NCBI GenBank assembly: GCA_022781925.1
Contig: JALESO010000058.1
Location: 43,758 to 107,757, forward strand
Source of the DNA: Lachnospiraceae bacterium
GTDB lineage: Bacteria; Bacillota; Clostridia; Lachnospirales; Lachnospiraceae
Length of the DNA: 64,000 nt
Direction: 5' to 3'
Under the pieces are notes generated by a model. The model saw nothing but the letters and a program-made list of their open reading frames with translations, made no database searches and was not told where the DNA came from. Within the stretch, counting starts at the first letter, position 1. Every line of letters starts with the position of its first letter. Both the position numbers and the translations under genes were made by a program. Of this stretch, positions 38,278 through 47,373 are shown one piece after another.

Positions 38278-39465
38278 TTACTCTTCTGCAGGAATCTCAC
38301 CTTTGTATTTTGCAACCAGAGTCTGGATTCTCTGATATGGATCAAGTAGATCACTGATAGATGCATCATGATTTAAAGTATCGATGATGTAAGCGATGTA
38401 TTTGCTCATATCACAGCTGATGTAGTAATCTCTGCTTAACAGCTCCGGTGTCTGATATGCAAGGTTTGTGGTAACCACTTTGTAGATCAGGCCTTCCTCT
38501 ACGGCTTTGTCAAATTTCTCAAGACCGTTTGTGAACAGACCGAAAGTAGCGATTACGAAGATTCTGCCTGCGTTACGTTTCTTTAATTCGCGGGCAACAT
38601 CGATCATACTTCCGCCGGAAGAGATCATGTCATCAACAACCCATACATCTTTGCCGTCCAGAGAAGAACCAAGGAACTCGTGAGCGACGATCGGGTTTGT
38701 ACCGTCTACGATGTGGCTGTAATCACGACGTTTGTAGAACATACCCATGTCTACGCCGAGTACGCTGGCAAGGAATACGGCACGGCTTGTAGCTCCCTCA
38801 TCCGGGCTGATGATCATCAGATGGTCATTGTCGATCTTCAGGTCATCTACGTTGTTCAGGATACCTTTTACAAACTGGTAAGCCGGCTGAACGGTATCAA
38901 ATCCGTGAAGCGGGATTGCGTTCTGTACACGAGGATCATGTGCATCAAAGGTGATGATATTGTCAACACCCATGCTGATCAGCTCCTGAAGTGCCATTGC
39001 GCAGTCCATAGACTCTCTTGCGGTACGTCTGTGCTGACGGCTCTCATACAGGAACGGCATGATAACTGTGATTCTTCTTGCTTTACCGTTTGCTGCGGCG
39101 ATCATACGTTTCAGATCCTGATAATGATCATCCGGTGACATATGGTTCTCATTGCCGCAAAGCTTGTATGTCAGGGAATAGTTTGTAACATCTGTCATGA
39201 TGTAAAGGTCATATCCACGAACGGACTCGTGAATGATACCTTTTGCTTCACCGCTGCCGAAACGCGGGCAGGAAGCATCAAGAATATAGGAATCACGAAG
39301 GTATCCTTTGAACGCAATGTCGTTTTCATGCTCATGTTCGCGGACACATCTCCATTTTACAAGGTATTTGTCTACCTTTTCACCGATCTCGCTGATGCTC
39401 TCAAGCGGAATGATTCCAAGAGTACCAGCCGGGATTGTTTCTAAGTTTCTCTGGTCGTTATGCAT
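38278..39465 (-). CDS. prs: Ribose-phosphate pyrophosphokinase
   Basis: 395 residues, longer than the usual 310-320 because of an N-terminal extension and inserts, as in a clostridial second class. PRPP-loop VVDDMISSGGSM and catalytic-loop region IMPFLYESRQHRR are present, with FDAHDPRVQNAIP. It makes PRPP from ribose 5-phosphate and ATP. Site GGAGGAAC precedes ATG 39465. Confidence 0.93.
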   Translation of the reverse strand: MHNDQRNLETIPAGTLGIIPLESISEIGEKVDKYLVKWRCVREHEHENDIAFKGYLRDSYILDASCPRFGSGEAKGIIHESVRGYDLYIMTDVTNYSLTYKLCGNENHMSPDDHYQDLKRMIAAANGKARRITVIMPFLYESRQHRRTARESMDCAMALQELISMGVDNIITFDAHDPRVQNAIPLHGFDTVQPAYQFVKGILNNVDDLKIDNDHLMIISPDEGATSRAVFLASVLGVDMGMFYKRRDYSHIVDGTNPIVAHEFLGSSLDGKDVWVVDDMISSGGSMIDVARELKKRNAGRIFVIATFGLFTNGLEKFDKAVEEGLIYKVVTTNLAYQTPELLSRDYYISCDMSKYIAYIIDTLNHDASISDLLDPYQRIQTLVAKYKGEIPAEE

Positions 39466-39515
39466 TAGAAAAGTTCCTCCATCAAATCTTTTCGTTTGTT
39501 TATAAATACGATGGC

Positions 39516-39545
39516 ATTATAGCACTGAATCCCCCGCTATGACAA
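39516..39545 (-). promoter_or_regulatory. Promoter of prs
   Basis: Minus strand: TTGTCA (39545-39540), 18 bases, TATAAT (39521-39516) with a TGC extended -10. Confidence 0.8.
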
Positions 39546-39595
39546 GGGATTTCTTATGATATGGGCATTTGCACATATAATACGGGAAAAATGTC

Positions 39596-40579
39596 TTATT
39601 TTTCGGTTAGTTTTTTACAAATACGGATATCATTGCCAAACAGATGCAGAATGATAAAGCTGTTCGAGATCCTGGAGAAGATACGCTCCGAATAAATGGA
39701 TGCGATGTCGAAGAGTTCCAGGTTCGTGGAGATCAGCGTGGATTTCTGCTTGCGAATCCGCTCGTTTAAGCATATAAAAAACTGTGATGTCGTAAAGGTA
39801 TTGGTCAGTTCCGTGCCCAGATCATCGATGATGAGCAGATCACAGTCGAAGATGTTGCGATAGCTTTCCGCCGCCTGAGGATCTCTGGCGAAGGTCTTCT
39901 GCGCCAGCAGTTCAAACAGGTGTTGGGCGGAAAAATAGATCACGGAATGACCGGTATCCAGCAGCTCCTTTGCGACACAGTTGGACAGAAATGTTTTTCC
40001 CACACCGGTGTCACCAAAGAGCAGCAGATTTTCAAAGGTATCGTCAAAAGTGTCCACAAAGCGGTGACACTGAACCACGGCATTTCGCGCCGCCTCCAGG
40101 GAAGACAGCTGCGTGTTGTCGTAGATGTCATCTGCATAATAATCATAGGAAAAGGTGTCAAAATTCTCCTTTTCCAGAATACCCTGCAGGTTGGACTGGG
40201 TGTAAACCAGATCGATGGCTGCCTGTTTCAGACAGTGGCAGCGCTTCTGACCGATGTAGCCGGTATCCTGACAGTCCGGGCAGGTGTAAGGCGGCTGAAA
40301 ATAATCCGCCGGATAACCGGCATTTTGCAGACATTCCTGCTTGCGGGCAGAGAGCGCCTGGATCTGATCATGGAGATCCGTCAGGGCAGAGGCATCGCCG
40401 TCCAGCAGCTGTCTGGCCCGTCTGACGCTCAGGGATGCGATTTGCGCATCCAGCTTTGTGATCTCCGGGATCTTTGCGGCGATTTCTTCCCGGCGGGCAT
40501 CGATGAGATGCTGGCGTTTCAGCTGCCGGTCCTGATAGCCCCGCATGATCTGATCATATTGTGTATTGGTAAGTGGCAT
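39596..40579 (-). CDS. DnaI/DnaC-like helicase loader ATPase
   Basis: 327 residues. A coiled-coil N-terminus (about 20-85), a zinc motif with cysteines 100, 103, 114 and 116, then an AAA+ domain with Walker A GDTGVGKT (189-196) and Walker B LLIIDDLG. This is the layout of the loaders that place DnaB on DNA. The DnaD-domain gene stands just upstream on the same strand, 27 bp away, forming a primosome pair. Confidence 0.92.
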   Translation of the reverse strand: MPLTNTQYDQIMRGYQDRQLKRQHLIDARREEIAAKIPEITKLDAQIASLSVRRARQLLDGDASALTDLHDQIQALSARKQECLQNAGYPADYFQPPYTCPDCQDTGYIGQKRCHCLKQAAIDLVYTQSNLQGILEKENFDTFSYDYYADDIYDNTQLSSLEAARNAVVQCHRFVDTFDDTFENLLLFGDTGVGKTFLSNCVAKELLDTGHSVIYFSAQHLFELLAQKTFARDPQAAESYRNIFDCDLLIIDDLGTELTNTFTTSQFFICLNERIRKQKSTLISTNLELFDIASIYSERIFSRISNSFIILHLFGNDIRICKKLTEK

Positions 40580-40606
40580 AGTATTCTCCCTTTATGGTTG
40601 TTCTGT

Positions 40607-41785
40607 CTATGATTGTGACTGATTCGCAGTGGAAGACATGGATTTCTGAAGCAGCTGTTGCTGCAGATCCTGATAATCATTGTTCCGCTGCCTGAAATTT
40701 GTAAACTGGCTGGCAGTAGAAGGCTGGGGCCGGTCGTTCTTCGTCCGCTGCTGCTGATATACCTGATCGGCTTTTGCCACCGCATCCATGGTATGTATGC
40801 CTGCCTTGTGCCATTTTTCCAGAATGGAATTCGCATATCCGAAGTTCGGCTCATGAATGGCGCGGATGGTGCGGCTGCATGCTTCCGTGATCAGTTCTTC
40901 AGAAAAGCCCATGTGGGTGCTCCACTGTTTCAGAAAATTCATCTCAGAAGGAACCAGGTTGCGTCCCCAGATGCCAAAGGCTTTCATCACCGCATGGTAG
41001 AGGGAACTGTCCTGATTCAGAACCTGTCTGGCCTCTTCCACGGTGCGGATATTGCGGGAGGCAAAATCCTCTGCAATGCGCTGCATGTAGTGGAGGCTGG
41101 TGTGTCCTTTTGCCACGCAGTTTTCAATGAGAAATTCAATGAGCTCTGTGGAAAAATGCAGTTCATCATACCAGAAGAAGATCATGTTCAGATCGTTCTG
41201 GTTCAGGGTGCGTCCCAGATATTTCTCCGTGATAAAGATCAGTTCCCGGACAGCGGCATTTTCACAGAAAGAGCGCATATCGTCCATGGTGTAGGACGGG
41301 CGTTTCTGTGTGGCTGCCTGGATAAACTGATCCGTGACATTTCCGGTGGAACGGGGCTGCTCCGTGGCTGTGTCTTTTGACGCATAAGTTCCGGAAGATT
41401 TTTTTCTGTCAGAAACTGCTGGTGCCGGAGCCGCTTTTTTCTCCTGCTGTGCAGCAGTTATAGGTGTAGTTTCCGGAGCAGCTGTCCAGGCACTGGTCAG
41501 CATCCGGATGCCGGAGAGATTGTCATCAGCGTCGTATTCCAGATGGAACAGCCGCAGTTTTTCCCAGTATTTTAAGGCGCGCAGAATATCCCGTTCCGTG
41601 CAGTCGAAGTGGTCTGCCAGGCCGGAAAGGGAAAAATCTGTGGATGGCTGTGCAAAGCAACGGAGCAGGTACAGATAGATCTTCACGTACTCTCCGTTGG
41701 CACGGGTCATGTATTGATCGATAAAAATATTCGGCACACAGGTTGCTGCAGCCGACTGGTCATTATATAACGTAATTTTTGCCAT
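40607..41785 (-). CDS. DnaD-domain replication protein
   Basis: 393 residues from ATG 41785 (site GAAAGAGAGAG); a longer reading to 41920 lacks a site. N-terminal winged helix (SGLADHFDCTERDILRALKYWEKL), a polar linker, then two DnaD-type C-terminal repeats: FITEKYLGRTLNQNDLNMIF (about 170-240) and LKQWSTHMGFSEELITEACS. The C-terminus is glutamine-rich. It should remodel origin or restart complexes and help the loader encoded next to it. Confidence 0.92.
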   Translation of the reverse strand: MAKITLYNDQSAAATCVPNIFIDQYMTRANGEYVKIYLYLLRCFAQPSTDFSLSGLADHFDCTERDILRALKYWEKLRLFHLEYDADDNLSGIRMLTSAWTAAPETTPITAAQQEKKAAPAPAVSDRKKSSGTYASKDTATEQPRSTGNVTDQFIQAATQKRPSYTMDDMRSFCENAAVRELIFITEKYLGRTLNQNDLNMIFFWYDELHFSTELIEFLIENCVAKGHTSLHYMQRIAEDFASRNIRTVEEARQVLNQDSSLYHAVMKAFGIWGRNLVPSEMNFLKQWSTHMGFSEELITEACSRTIRAIHEPNFGYANSILEKWHKAGIHTMDAVAKADQVYQQQRTKNDRPQPSTASQFTNFRQRNNDYQDLQQQLLQKSMSSTANQSQS

Positions 41786-41945
41786 AATCGTACTCTCTCT
41801 TTCGCCTTGAAGTATATCATATCGATTTCGAAAAGAGAAGAAAAAGATATCCACATCACAGCGGGGATAACCCCGTCTGAAATGTGGATAACCTATTACG
41901 AAACCGAATGCGGAAAGCATTTCTGAATGTACAGAATAAGTGTTT

Positions 41946-43328
41946 TTAGCGTCTGCTCAGCAAATGCTCACCGACCTGATAGATATCGCCTGCACCCATG
42001 GTGAGGATCAGATCGTTGTCGGTACATGTCTCCAGCAGGAAGTTCTCGATGGCGTCAAAGGACGGGAAGTAGTAGCTTTCGGTTCCTTTGCGGCGGACAT
42101 CGTCTGCCAGATCTTCACAGTGGATGCCGAGGGTATCGGTCTCCCGGGCTGCATATACGTCTGCAAGGACAACCACATCAGCCAGAGCCAGAGCATCGGA
42201 GAACTGATTCCAGAATGCTTTGGTACGGGTGTAAGTATGTGGCTGGAATACGCAGATGATACGGCCGTGTGGATAATTGCGTGCTGCAGTCAGTGTTGCG
42301 GCGATCTCTGTCGGATGATGTGCGTAATCATCGATGATGGTGATGCCGCCGAGTTTTCCTTTGTATTCGAATCTTCTGGCGGTTCCGCCGAAGGCCTGAA
42401 GACCGCGGATGATGGTGTCTGTATCAATACCGGCTTCTGTCGCGAATGCGATGGCAGCCAGTGCGTTTGCAATGTTGTGTCTGCCCGGAACGTTTAAGGT
42501 TACGTGACCGGCAGCCTGTCCATGTACCTGGAAGGTGAAGGATGCGCAGGCAGCTTCATTATAAGTAATGTCAGCGGCAGTGTAATCGGCATCTTCGGTC
42601 AGGCCGAAGGTAACGACACGCTCTTTTAAGTCTGCGGTGATTTCTTCCGGATGATCGATGGCTGCGTTCAGGATCAGGACACCGTCTGCAGCTGTATTCT
42701 GTGCAAACTTGTGGAAAGAATTCCGGATGTCGTCGATATCCTTGAAGAAGTCCATGTGATCTTCCTCGATGTTCAGGATGATGCTGTATTTCGGATGGAA
42801 GTTCAGGAAGCTGTTGGTGTACTCGCATGCTTCTGTCAGAAATACATCGGAACCTCCCACACGGATATTTCCACCGATGGCTTCCAGCATACCGCCCACA
42901 GAGATGGTCGGATCGCTTTTTGCTTCCAGCAGGATGTGTGAGATCATGGATGTCGTGGTTGTTTTTCCATGAGTACCGCTGACTGCGATGGATCTGGCAT
43001 AGTTGTCCATGAGCTGCCCCAGGAACTGTGCACGGGTCAGCATCGGGATGCCTGCGTCATTTGCGGCTTTCCACTCTGCATTGTCCGGATGGATGGCTGC
43101 AGTGTAAACTACCAGCTCAATGTCATCTGTGATATTGGCTGCACGCTGGCCGATGTATACCTTAGCACCGTTTTTCTCCAGCTGCTCTGTCAGAGCGGAG
43201 GCTTTGTTGTCAGAACCGGATACGGTAAAGCCTTCCTTTAATAAAATCTCGGCAAGACCGCTCATGCTGATGCCGCCGATTCCTATAAAATGAATATGAA
43301 TAGGTTTCTCAAAATTAATCTTGTACAT
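41946..43328 (-). CDS. murC: UDP-N-acetylmuramate-L-alanine ligase
   Basis: 460 residues: N-terminal UDP-binding domain (HFIGIGGISMSGLAEILL), ATP loop GTHGKTTT at 118-125, and NIEEDHMDFF / PGRHNIANALAAIAFA of the Mur ligase core. It adds L-alanine to UDP-MurNAc in peptidoglycan synthesis. Single gene with its own promoter. Confidence 0.97.
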   Translation of the reverse strand: MYKINFEKPIHIHFIGIGGISMSGLAEILLKEGFTVSGSDNKASALTEQLEKNGAKVYIGQRAANITDDIELVVYTAAIHPDNAEWKAANDAGIPMLTRAQFLGQLMDNYARSIAVSGTHGKTTTTSMISHILLEAKSDPTISVGGMLEAIGGNIRVGGSDVFLTEACEYTNSFLNFHPKYSIILNIEEDHMDFFKDIDDIRNSFHKFAQNTAADGVLILNAAIDHPEEITADLKERVVTFGLTEDADYTAADITYNEAACASFTFQVHGQAAGHVTLNVPGRHNIANALAAIAFATEAGIDTDTIIRGLQAFGGTARRFEYKGKLGGITIIDDYAHHPTEIAATLTAARNYPHGRIICVFQPHTYTRTKAFWNQFSDALALADVVVLADVYAARETDTLGIHCEDLADDVRRKGTESYYFPSFDAIENFLLETCTDNDLILTMGAGDIYQVGEHLLSRR

Positions 43329-43424
43329 GTTTATCTACCACCTGTATATAAATGATGTGTCAGGAGAAAACCGACCGCTTTCGCATTGCGGTTTTCCGGA
43401 TGACACGGATTATTATTTTAGGAT

Positions 43425-43453
43425 ATTATACCCCATCAGTGGTGGATTGGCAA
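43425..43453 (-). promoter_or_regulatory. Promoter of murC with leader hairpin
   Basis: Minus strand: TTGCCA (43453-43448), 17 bases, TATAAT (43430-43425). The leader of about 90 nt contains a GGAAAACCG / CGGTTTTC stem (about 43362-43398). Elsewhere in 43329-43721 I see a GTCACTCAGTGAC palindrome (about 43542-43554) and an extended -10 TGTTATAAT at 43643-43651 likely serving glgC. Confidence 0.75.
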
Positions 43454-43721
43454 CGTTTTGCATGCAGTTCACCTGTGAAAAACTGTTACTGTTCACATGC
43501 ACTAGTTGTGAATTATCCTTCATCAGAGATGCATATTCCTGTCACTCAGTGACATGGCATTACCACTTTGTAGGATTTGTCAAAAATTCGCGATAATTTA
43601 CAGAAAAATTGTTAAAAGTGTAGTGCACAGCAACGAAAAATATGTTATAATTTTGATATCAAATTTAATTTTTAAATAACAGTGTGTCCAGGCATGCTGT
43701 TGTTGGCAAGAGGTGATTTAC

Positions 43722-44993
43722 ATGATTCGAAAGGAAATGATTGCGATGCTTCTGGCGGGAGGTCAGGGAAGCCGTCTCGGCGTGCTGACTGCAAACGTTG
43801 CAAAACCGGCAGTTGCATTCGGAGGTAAATATCGTATTATCGATTTTCCGCTCAGTAACTGTATTAATTCCGGAATCGACACAGTCGGTGTACTGACCCA
43901 GTATCAGCCGCTGCGGTTAAATACGCATATCGGTATCGGTATTCCGTGGGATCTGGACCGCAATAACGGCGGTGTTACGATTTTGCAGCCATATGAGAAA
44001 AGTGGCGGAAGTGAATGGTATTCCGGTACGGCGAATGCCATTTACCAGAATATGAAATACATAGACAGTTACAATCCGGAATATGTACTGATCTTGTCCG
44101 GAGACCATATCTACAAGATGGACTACGAAGTGATGCTTGATTTCCATAAGCAGAACAATGCGGATGTTACCATCGCAGTTATGCCGGTTCCGATGGAGGA
44201 GGCAAGCCGTTTTGGTATCGTAGTGGCCGATGAAGAGAACCGGATCCGCGAGTTCCAGGAGAAACCGGCAGAGCCGAAGAGCAACCTTGCGTCCATGGGA
44301 ATTTATATTTTCAGCTGGAAAGCGCTGAAAGAAGCTCTCATCGCAAACGAGGATGTGGAGAACTGTGACTTTGGTATGCATGTCATCCCGTACTGCTTCG
44401 ACAAAGGGGAGCGTATTTTTGCATATGAATACAACGGATACTGGAAAGATGTAGGAACCCTCGGTTCTTACTGGGAAGCAAATATGGAGCTCATCGACCT
44501 GATCCCGGAATTCAATCTGTATGAGGAATACTGGAAGATCTACACCAAGAGTGATGTCCTTGCACCGCAGTACATTGCAGCGGATGCAAAAGTGGACAAG
44601 AGTATCATCGGTGAGGGCACGGAAGTATACGGTGAAGTGCATGGATGTGTCATCGGTGCCAACGTAACCATCGGAAAAGGAAGCGTTGTCCGTGATTCCA
44701 TTATTATGGAAGGTGTTACCATCGGAGAGAATGTTGTGATTGACAAGGCGATCATCGCAGAGGATACCGTGATCGGAGACAATGCGGTACTTGGTATCGG
44801 TGAGGAAAAACCAAACAAATTAAAAGAGAGCGTTTATGCATTTGGCCTTGTGACCATCGGAGAGAAATCCGTCATTCCGCCAGATGTAAAAATCGGAAAA
44901 AATACTGCAATTTCAGGTGTGACAACACCGGAAGATTATCCGGATGGATTGCTTGACAGCGGGGAATATATTGTTAAGGCAGGTGGCAAATAA
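43722..44993 (+). CDS. glgC: Glucose-1-phosphate adenylyltransferase
   Basis: 423 residues from ATG 43722, after [28 protein letters not shown] nucleotide loop, [20 protein letters not shown], and a left-handed beta-helix C-terminus (hexapeptides such as [14 protein letters not shown]). It makes ADP-glucose for glycogen. It ends in ATAATG overlapping the glgD start, so the two subunits are made together. Confidence 0.97.
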   Translation: MIRKEMIAMLLAGGQGSRLGVLTANVAKPAVAFGGKYRIIDFPLSNCINSGIDTVGVLTQYQPLRLNTHIGIGIPWDLDRNNGGVTILQPYEKSGGSEWYSGTANAIYQNMKYIDSYNPEYVLILSGDHIYKMDYEVMLDFHKQNNADVTIAVMPVPMEEASRFGIVVADEENRIREFQEKPAEPKSNLASMGIYIFSWKALKEALIANEDVENCDFGMHVIPYCFDKGERIFAYEYNGYWKDVGTLGSYWEANMELIDLIPEFNLYEEYWKIYTKSDVLAPQYIAADAKVDKSIIGEGTEVYGEVHGCVIGANVTIGKGSVVRDSIIMEGVTIGENVVIDKAIIAEDTVIGDNAVLGIGEEKPNKLKESVYAFGLVTIGEKSVIPPDVKIGKNTAISGVTTPEDYPDGLLDSGEYIVKAGGK

Positions 44994-46111
44994 TGAAAGC
45001 ATTAGGTATTATTTTAGCAGGTGGTAATAATTACAGAATGAGAGAGCTTTCCGAGAAGAGAGCCATTGCTGCGATGCCGGTAGGTGGTGGATTCCGTGCC
45101 ATTGATTTTGCACTGAGCAATATGAGCAATTCCCATATCCAGCGTGTTGCGGTTCTGACCCAGTACAATTCCCGCTCCTTAAACGAGCATCTGAATTCTT
45201 CCAAATGGTGGGATTTCGGACGGAAACAGGGCGGTCTGTATATTTTTACACCGACGATCACAGCAGAGAACGGCAACTGGTACCGCGGAACAGCGGATGC
45301 ACTGGCACAGAACATCGATTTCCTGAAACGCAGCCATGAACCGTATGTCATCGTGGCAGGCGGCGACTGTGTATACAAACTGGATTATAATAAGGTACTG
45401 GATTACCATATCCAGAAAAAAGCGGACATCACCATCGTGTGCAAAGATGTGCCGCCGACAGAGGATGTCAGCCGTTTTGGTGTCGTTCAGATGAATGAAG
45501 AGTCCCGTATCGTGGATTTCGAGGAGAAACCGATGGTGGCTCAGTCCCATACCGTTTCCACCGGCATCTATGTGCTGCGCAGAAGACAGCTCATCGAGAT
45601 GCTGGAGAAGAGCATGCAGGAGCACCGGTTTGATTTTGTTACAGACATCCTGATCCGTTACAAGAATCTGAAACAGATCTATGGATACAAACTGGAAAAT
45701 TACTGGAGTAATATCGCCAGTGTGGAGTCTTATTATCAGACAAACATGGATTTCCTGAAACCGGAGATCCGCAACTATTTCTTCCACCAGGAACCATATG
45801 TATATTCCAAGGTGGATGATCTGGCTCCGGCAAAATATAACGTGGGAGCAGAAGTCCGCAACAGCCTTGTGGCAAGCGGATGTATTATCAACGGAACAGT
45901 GGAGAACTCCGTACTGTTCAAACAGGTATTTGTAGGCAAGAACTGCGTAATTAAAAATTCTATCATTTTAAATGATGTTTACATCGGTGATAATACGCAT
46001 ATTGAGAATTGTATCGTGGAGAGCCGTGATACAATTTGTGCCAATACATACTTATGCGGCGAAGATGAAGTAAAGATTGTGCGAGGACACAATGAGCGTT
46101 ACATCATGTAG
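44993..46111 (+). CDS. glgD: Glucose-1-phosphate adenylyltransferase subunit GlgD
   Basis: 372 residues. Same fold as GlgC, but the loop ILAGGNNYRMRELSEKRAIA departs from the catalytic GG-G-RL motif, as in the GlgD regulatory subunit of Firmicutes, which raises GlgC activity in the heterotetramer. Translation is coupled to glgC by a one-base overlap. Confidence 0.95.
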   Translation: MKALGIILAGGNNYRMRELSEKRAIAAMPVGGGFRAIDFALSNMSNSHIQRVAVLTQYNSRSLNEHLNSSKWWDFGRKQGGLYIFTPTITAENGNWYRGTADALAQNIDFLKRSHEPYVIVAGGDCVYKLDYNKVLDYHIQKKADITIVCKDVPPTEDVSRFGVVQMNEESRIVDFEEKPMVAQSHTVSTGIYVLRRRQLIEMLEKSMQEHRFDFVTDILIRYKNLKQIYGYKLENYWSNIASVESYYQTNMDFLKPEIRNYFFHQEPYVYSKVDDLAPAKYNVGAEVRNSLVASGCIINGTVENSVLFKQVFVGKNCVIKNSIILNDVYIGDNTHIENCIVESRDTICANTYLCGEDEVKIVRGHNERYIM

Positions 46112-46214
46112 TACGCTGTACGCGGCAGACGGGAACAGACCGACATTGATGTGACAGCTAAGCATACGAACCGACCTGCTGTGAAGAAAGAAATAAACAC
46201 AGGGGAAAAGAAGT

Positions 46215-46478
46215 ATGAATATTACAGATGTGAGAATTCGAAGAGTAGACAAAGAAGGAAAAATGAAGGCTGTTGTATCGATCACGATTGATAACGAGTT
46301 TGCAGTGCATGACATTAAGATCATCGAAGGTGAAAAAGGTGTATTCATTGCGATGCCAAGCCGGAAAAACGCAGAGGGGGAGTATAGAGACGTAGCTCAT
46401 CCGATCAATTCTGATACAAGAAAACAGCTTCAGAATCTGATCATGGAAAAATATCGTGAAGAAATTGCGGAAGCATAA
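46215..46478 (+). CDS. spoVG: Septation protein SpoVG
   Basis: 87 residues: [20 protein letters not shown] and [23 protein letters not shown] are the conserved SpoVG core. It is a small nucleic-acid-binding regulator involved in asymmetric septation and, in many Firmicutes, in surface and virulence gene control. Site AGGGGAAAAG. Stands between the glycogen genes and pth. Confidence 0.97.
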   Translation: MNITDVRIRRVDKEGKMKAVVSITIDNEFAVHDIKIIEGEKGVFIAMPSRKNAEGEYRDVAHPINSDTRKQLQNLIMEKYREEIAEA

Positions 46479-46515
46479 ATAATTGTGGTATACTATCCAC
46501 AACTGCACAAAAAGG

Positions 46516-46547
46516 AGAATCCTGCATTGCACAGGATTCTTTCTTTT
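46516..46547 (+). terminator. Terminator of spoVG
   Basis: AGAATCCTG-CATTGCA-CAGGATTCT followed by TTCTTTTG. Just upstream, TGTGGTATACTATCCACA is a dyad and includes a possible -10 (TATACT, 46489-46494) with TTGCGG 18 bases before it, a possible promoter for pth. Confidence 0.8.
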
Positions 46548-46548
46548 G

Positions 46549-46699
46549 TTTGCAAGAAATTGCAAACAAAAAAACGCTCCGCGAGGATGTGCAGTGATTC
46601 TGAGAAGAATATGTCAGCTTACGCTGACCAGAATCACGCACCAAGTCTCACGTGCGTTCGACTTGAATCGTTGATTTGCAGAAACTGCAAACAAAAAAA
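46549..46699 (+). repeat. 82-bp interspersed repeat copy 2, with flanking direct repeats
   Basis: The repeat itself is 46586-46667, matching 27908-27989. Here it is flanked by near-identical direct repeats: TTTGCAAGAAATTGCAAAC (46549 on) and TTTGCAGAAACTGCAAAC (46675 on), each followed by ACAAAAAAA-type runs. It sits in the spoVG-pth spacer. Confidence 0.75.
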
Positions 46700-46760
46700 G
46701 AAAAATAAAGATTCGGATGGTTGCAGAAATTGGCAAGAAGAAACAGGAGGAAGAATAGAA

Positions 46761-47330
46761 ATGTACCTGATTGCAGGACTTGGAAATCCAACAGCAAAAT
46801 ATGAAAAAACACGGCACAATGCAGGTTTTGATGTCATTGATGCCATTGCAGATAAATATGGAATCGAACTGAATTTACGAAAAGGGAAAGCATTCTGCGG
46901 AACCGGTTATATCGAAGGTCAGAAGGTGATGCTGGCAAAACCGCAGACGTATATGAACCTCAGCGGAGACAGTGTCAGTGCCCTGGTGAATTTTTACAAG
47001 CTGGATCCGGCACAGGATCTGATTGTTGTTTTTGATGATATCAGCCTGGCACCGGGGAATCTGCGGATCCGGAAAAAAGGAAGCGCAGGCGGACACAATG
47101 GCATCAAAGATATCATTGCGAAAACAGGAACGGATCAGTTCGCCCGGGTCAAAGTCGGTGTGGGCGAAAAGCCTGCAGGCTGGGATCTGGCAGATCATGT
47201 GCTGGGACGTTTTTCACCGGAGGACAGAGAGAAGTTCGAAGATGCGGTGAAAGAGGCTGTGGATGCCGTTGCACTGATGGTGCAGGACAGAACGGACGAG
47301 GCAATGAATCTGTATAACCGAAAGAAATAG
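46761..47330 (+). CDS. pth: Peptidyl-tRNA hydrolase
   Basis: 190 residues from ATG 46761 (site ACAGGAGGAAG). GLGNPTAKYEKTRHNAGFDV holds the catalytic histidine (19) and asparagine; MNLSGDSVSALVNFY and GHNGIKDI complete the site. It recycles tRNA from drop-off peptidyl-tRNA. A longer open reading frame upstream is only read-through of the repeat. Followed by mfd, as in Bacillus. Confidence 0.97.
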   Translation: MYLIAGLGNPTAKYEKTRHNAGFDVIDAIADKYGIELNLRKGKAFCGTGYIEGQKVMLAKPQTYMNLSGDSVSALVNFYKLDPAQDLIVVFDDISLAPGNLRIRKKGSAGGHNGIKDIIAKTGTDQFARVKVGVGEKPAGWDLADHVLGRFSPEDREKFEDAVKEAVDAVALMVQDRTDEAMNLYNRKK

Positions 47331-47373
47331 TCGGAGATAGAACTTCCATTGAGAAAGAAAAAGGAGGAATGAC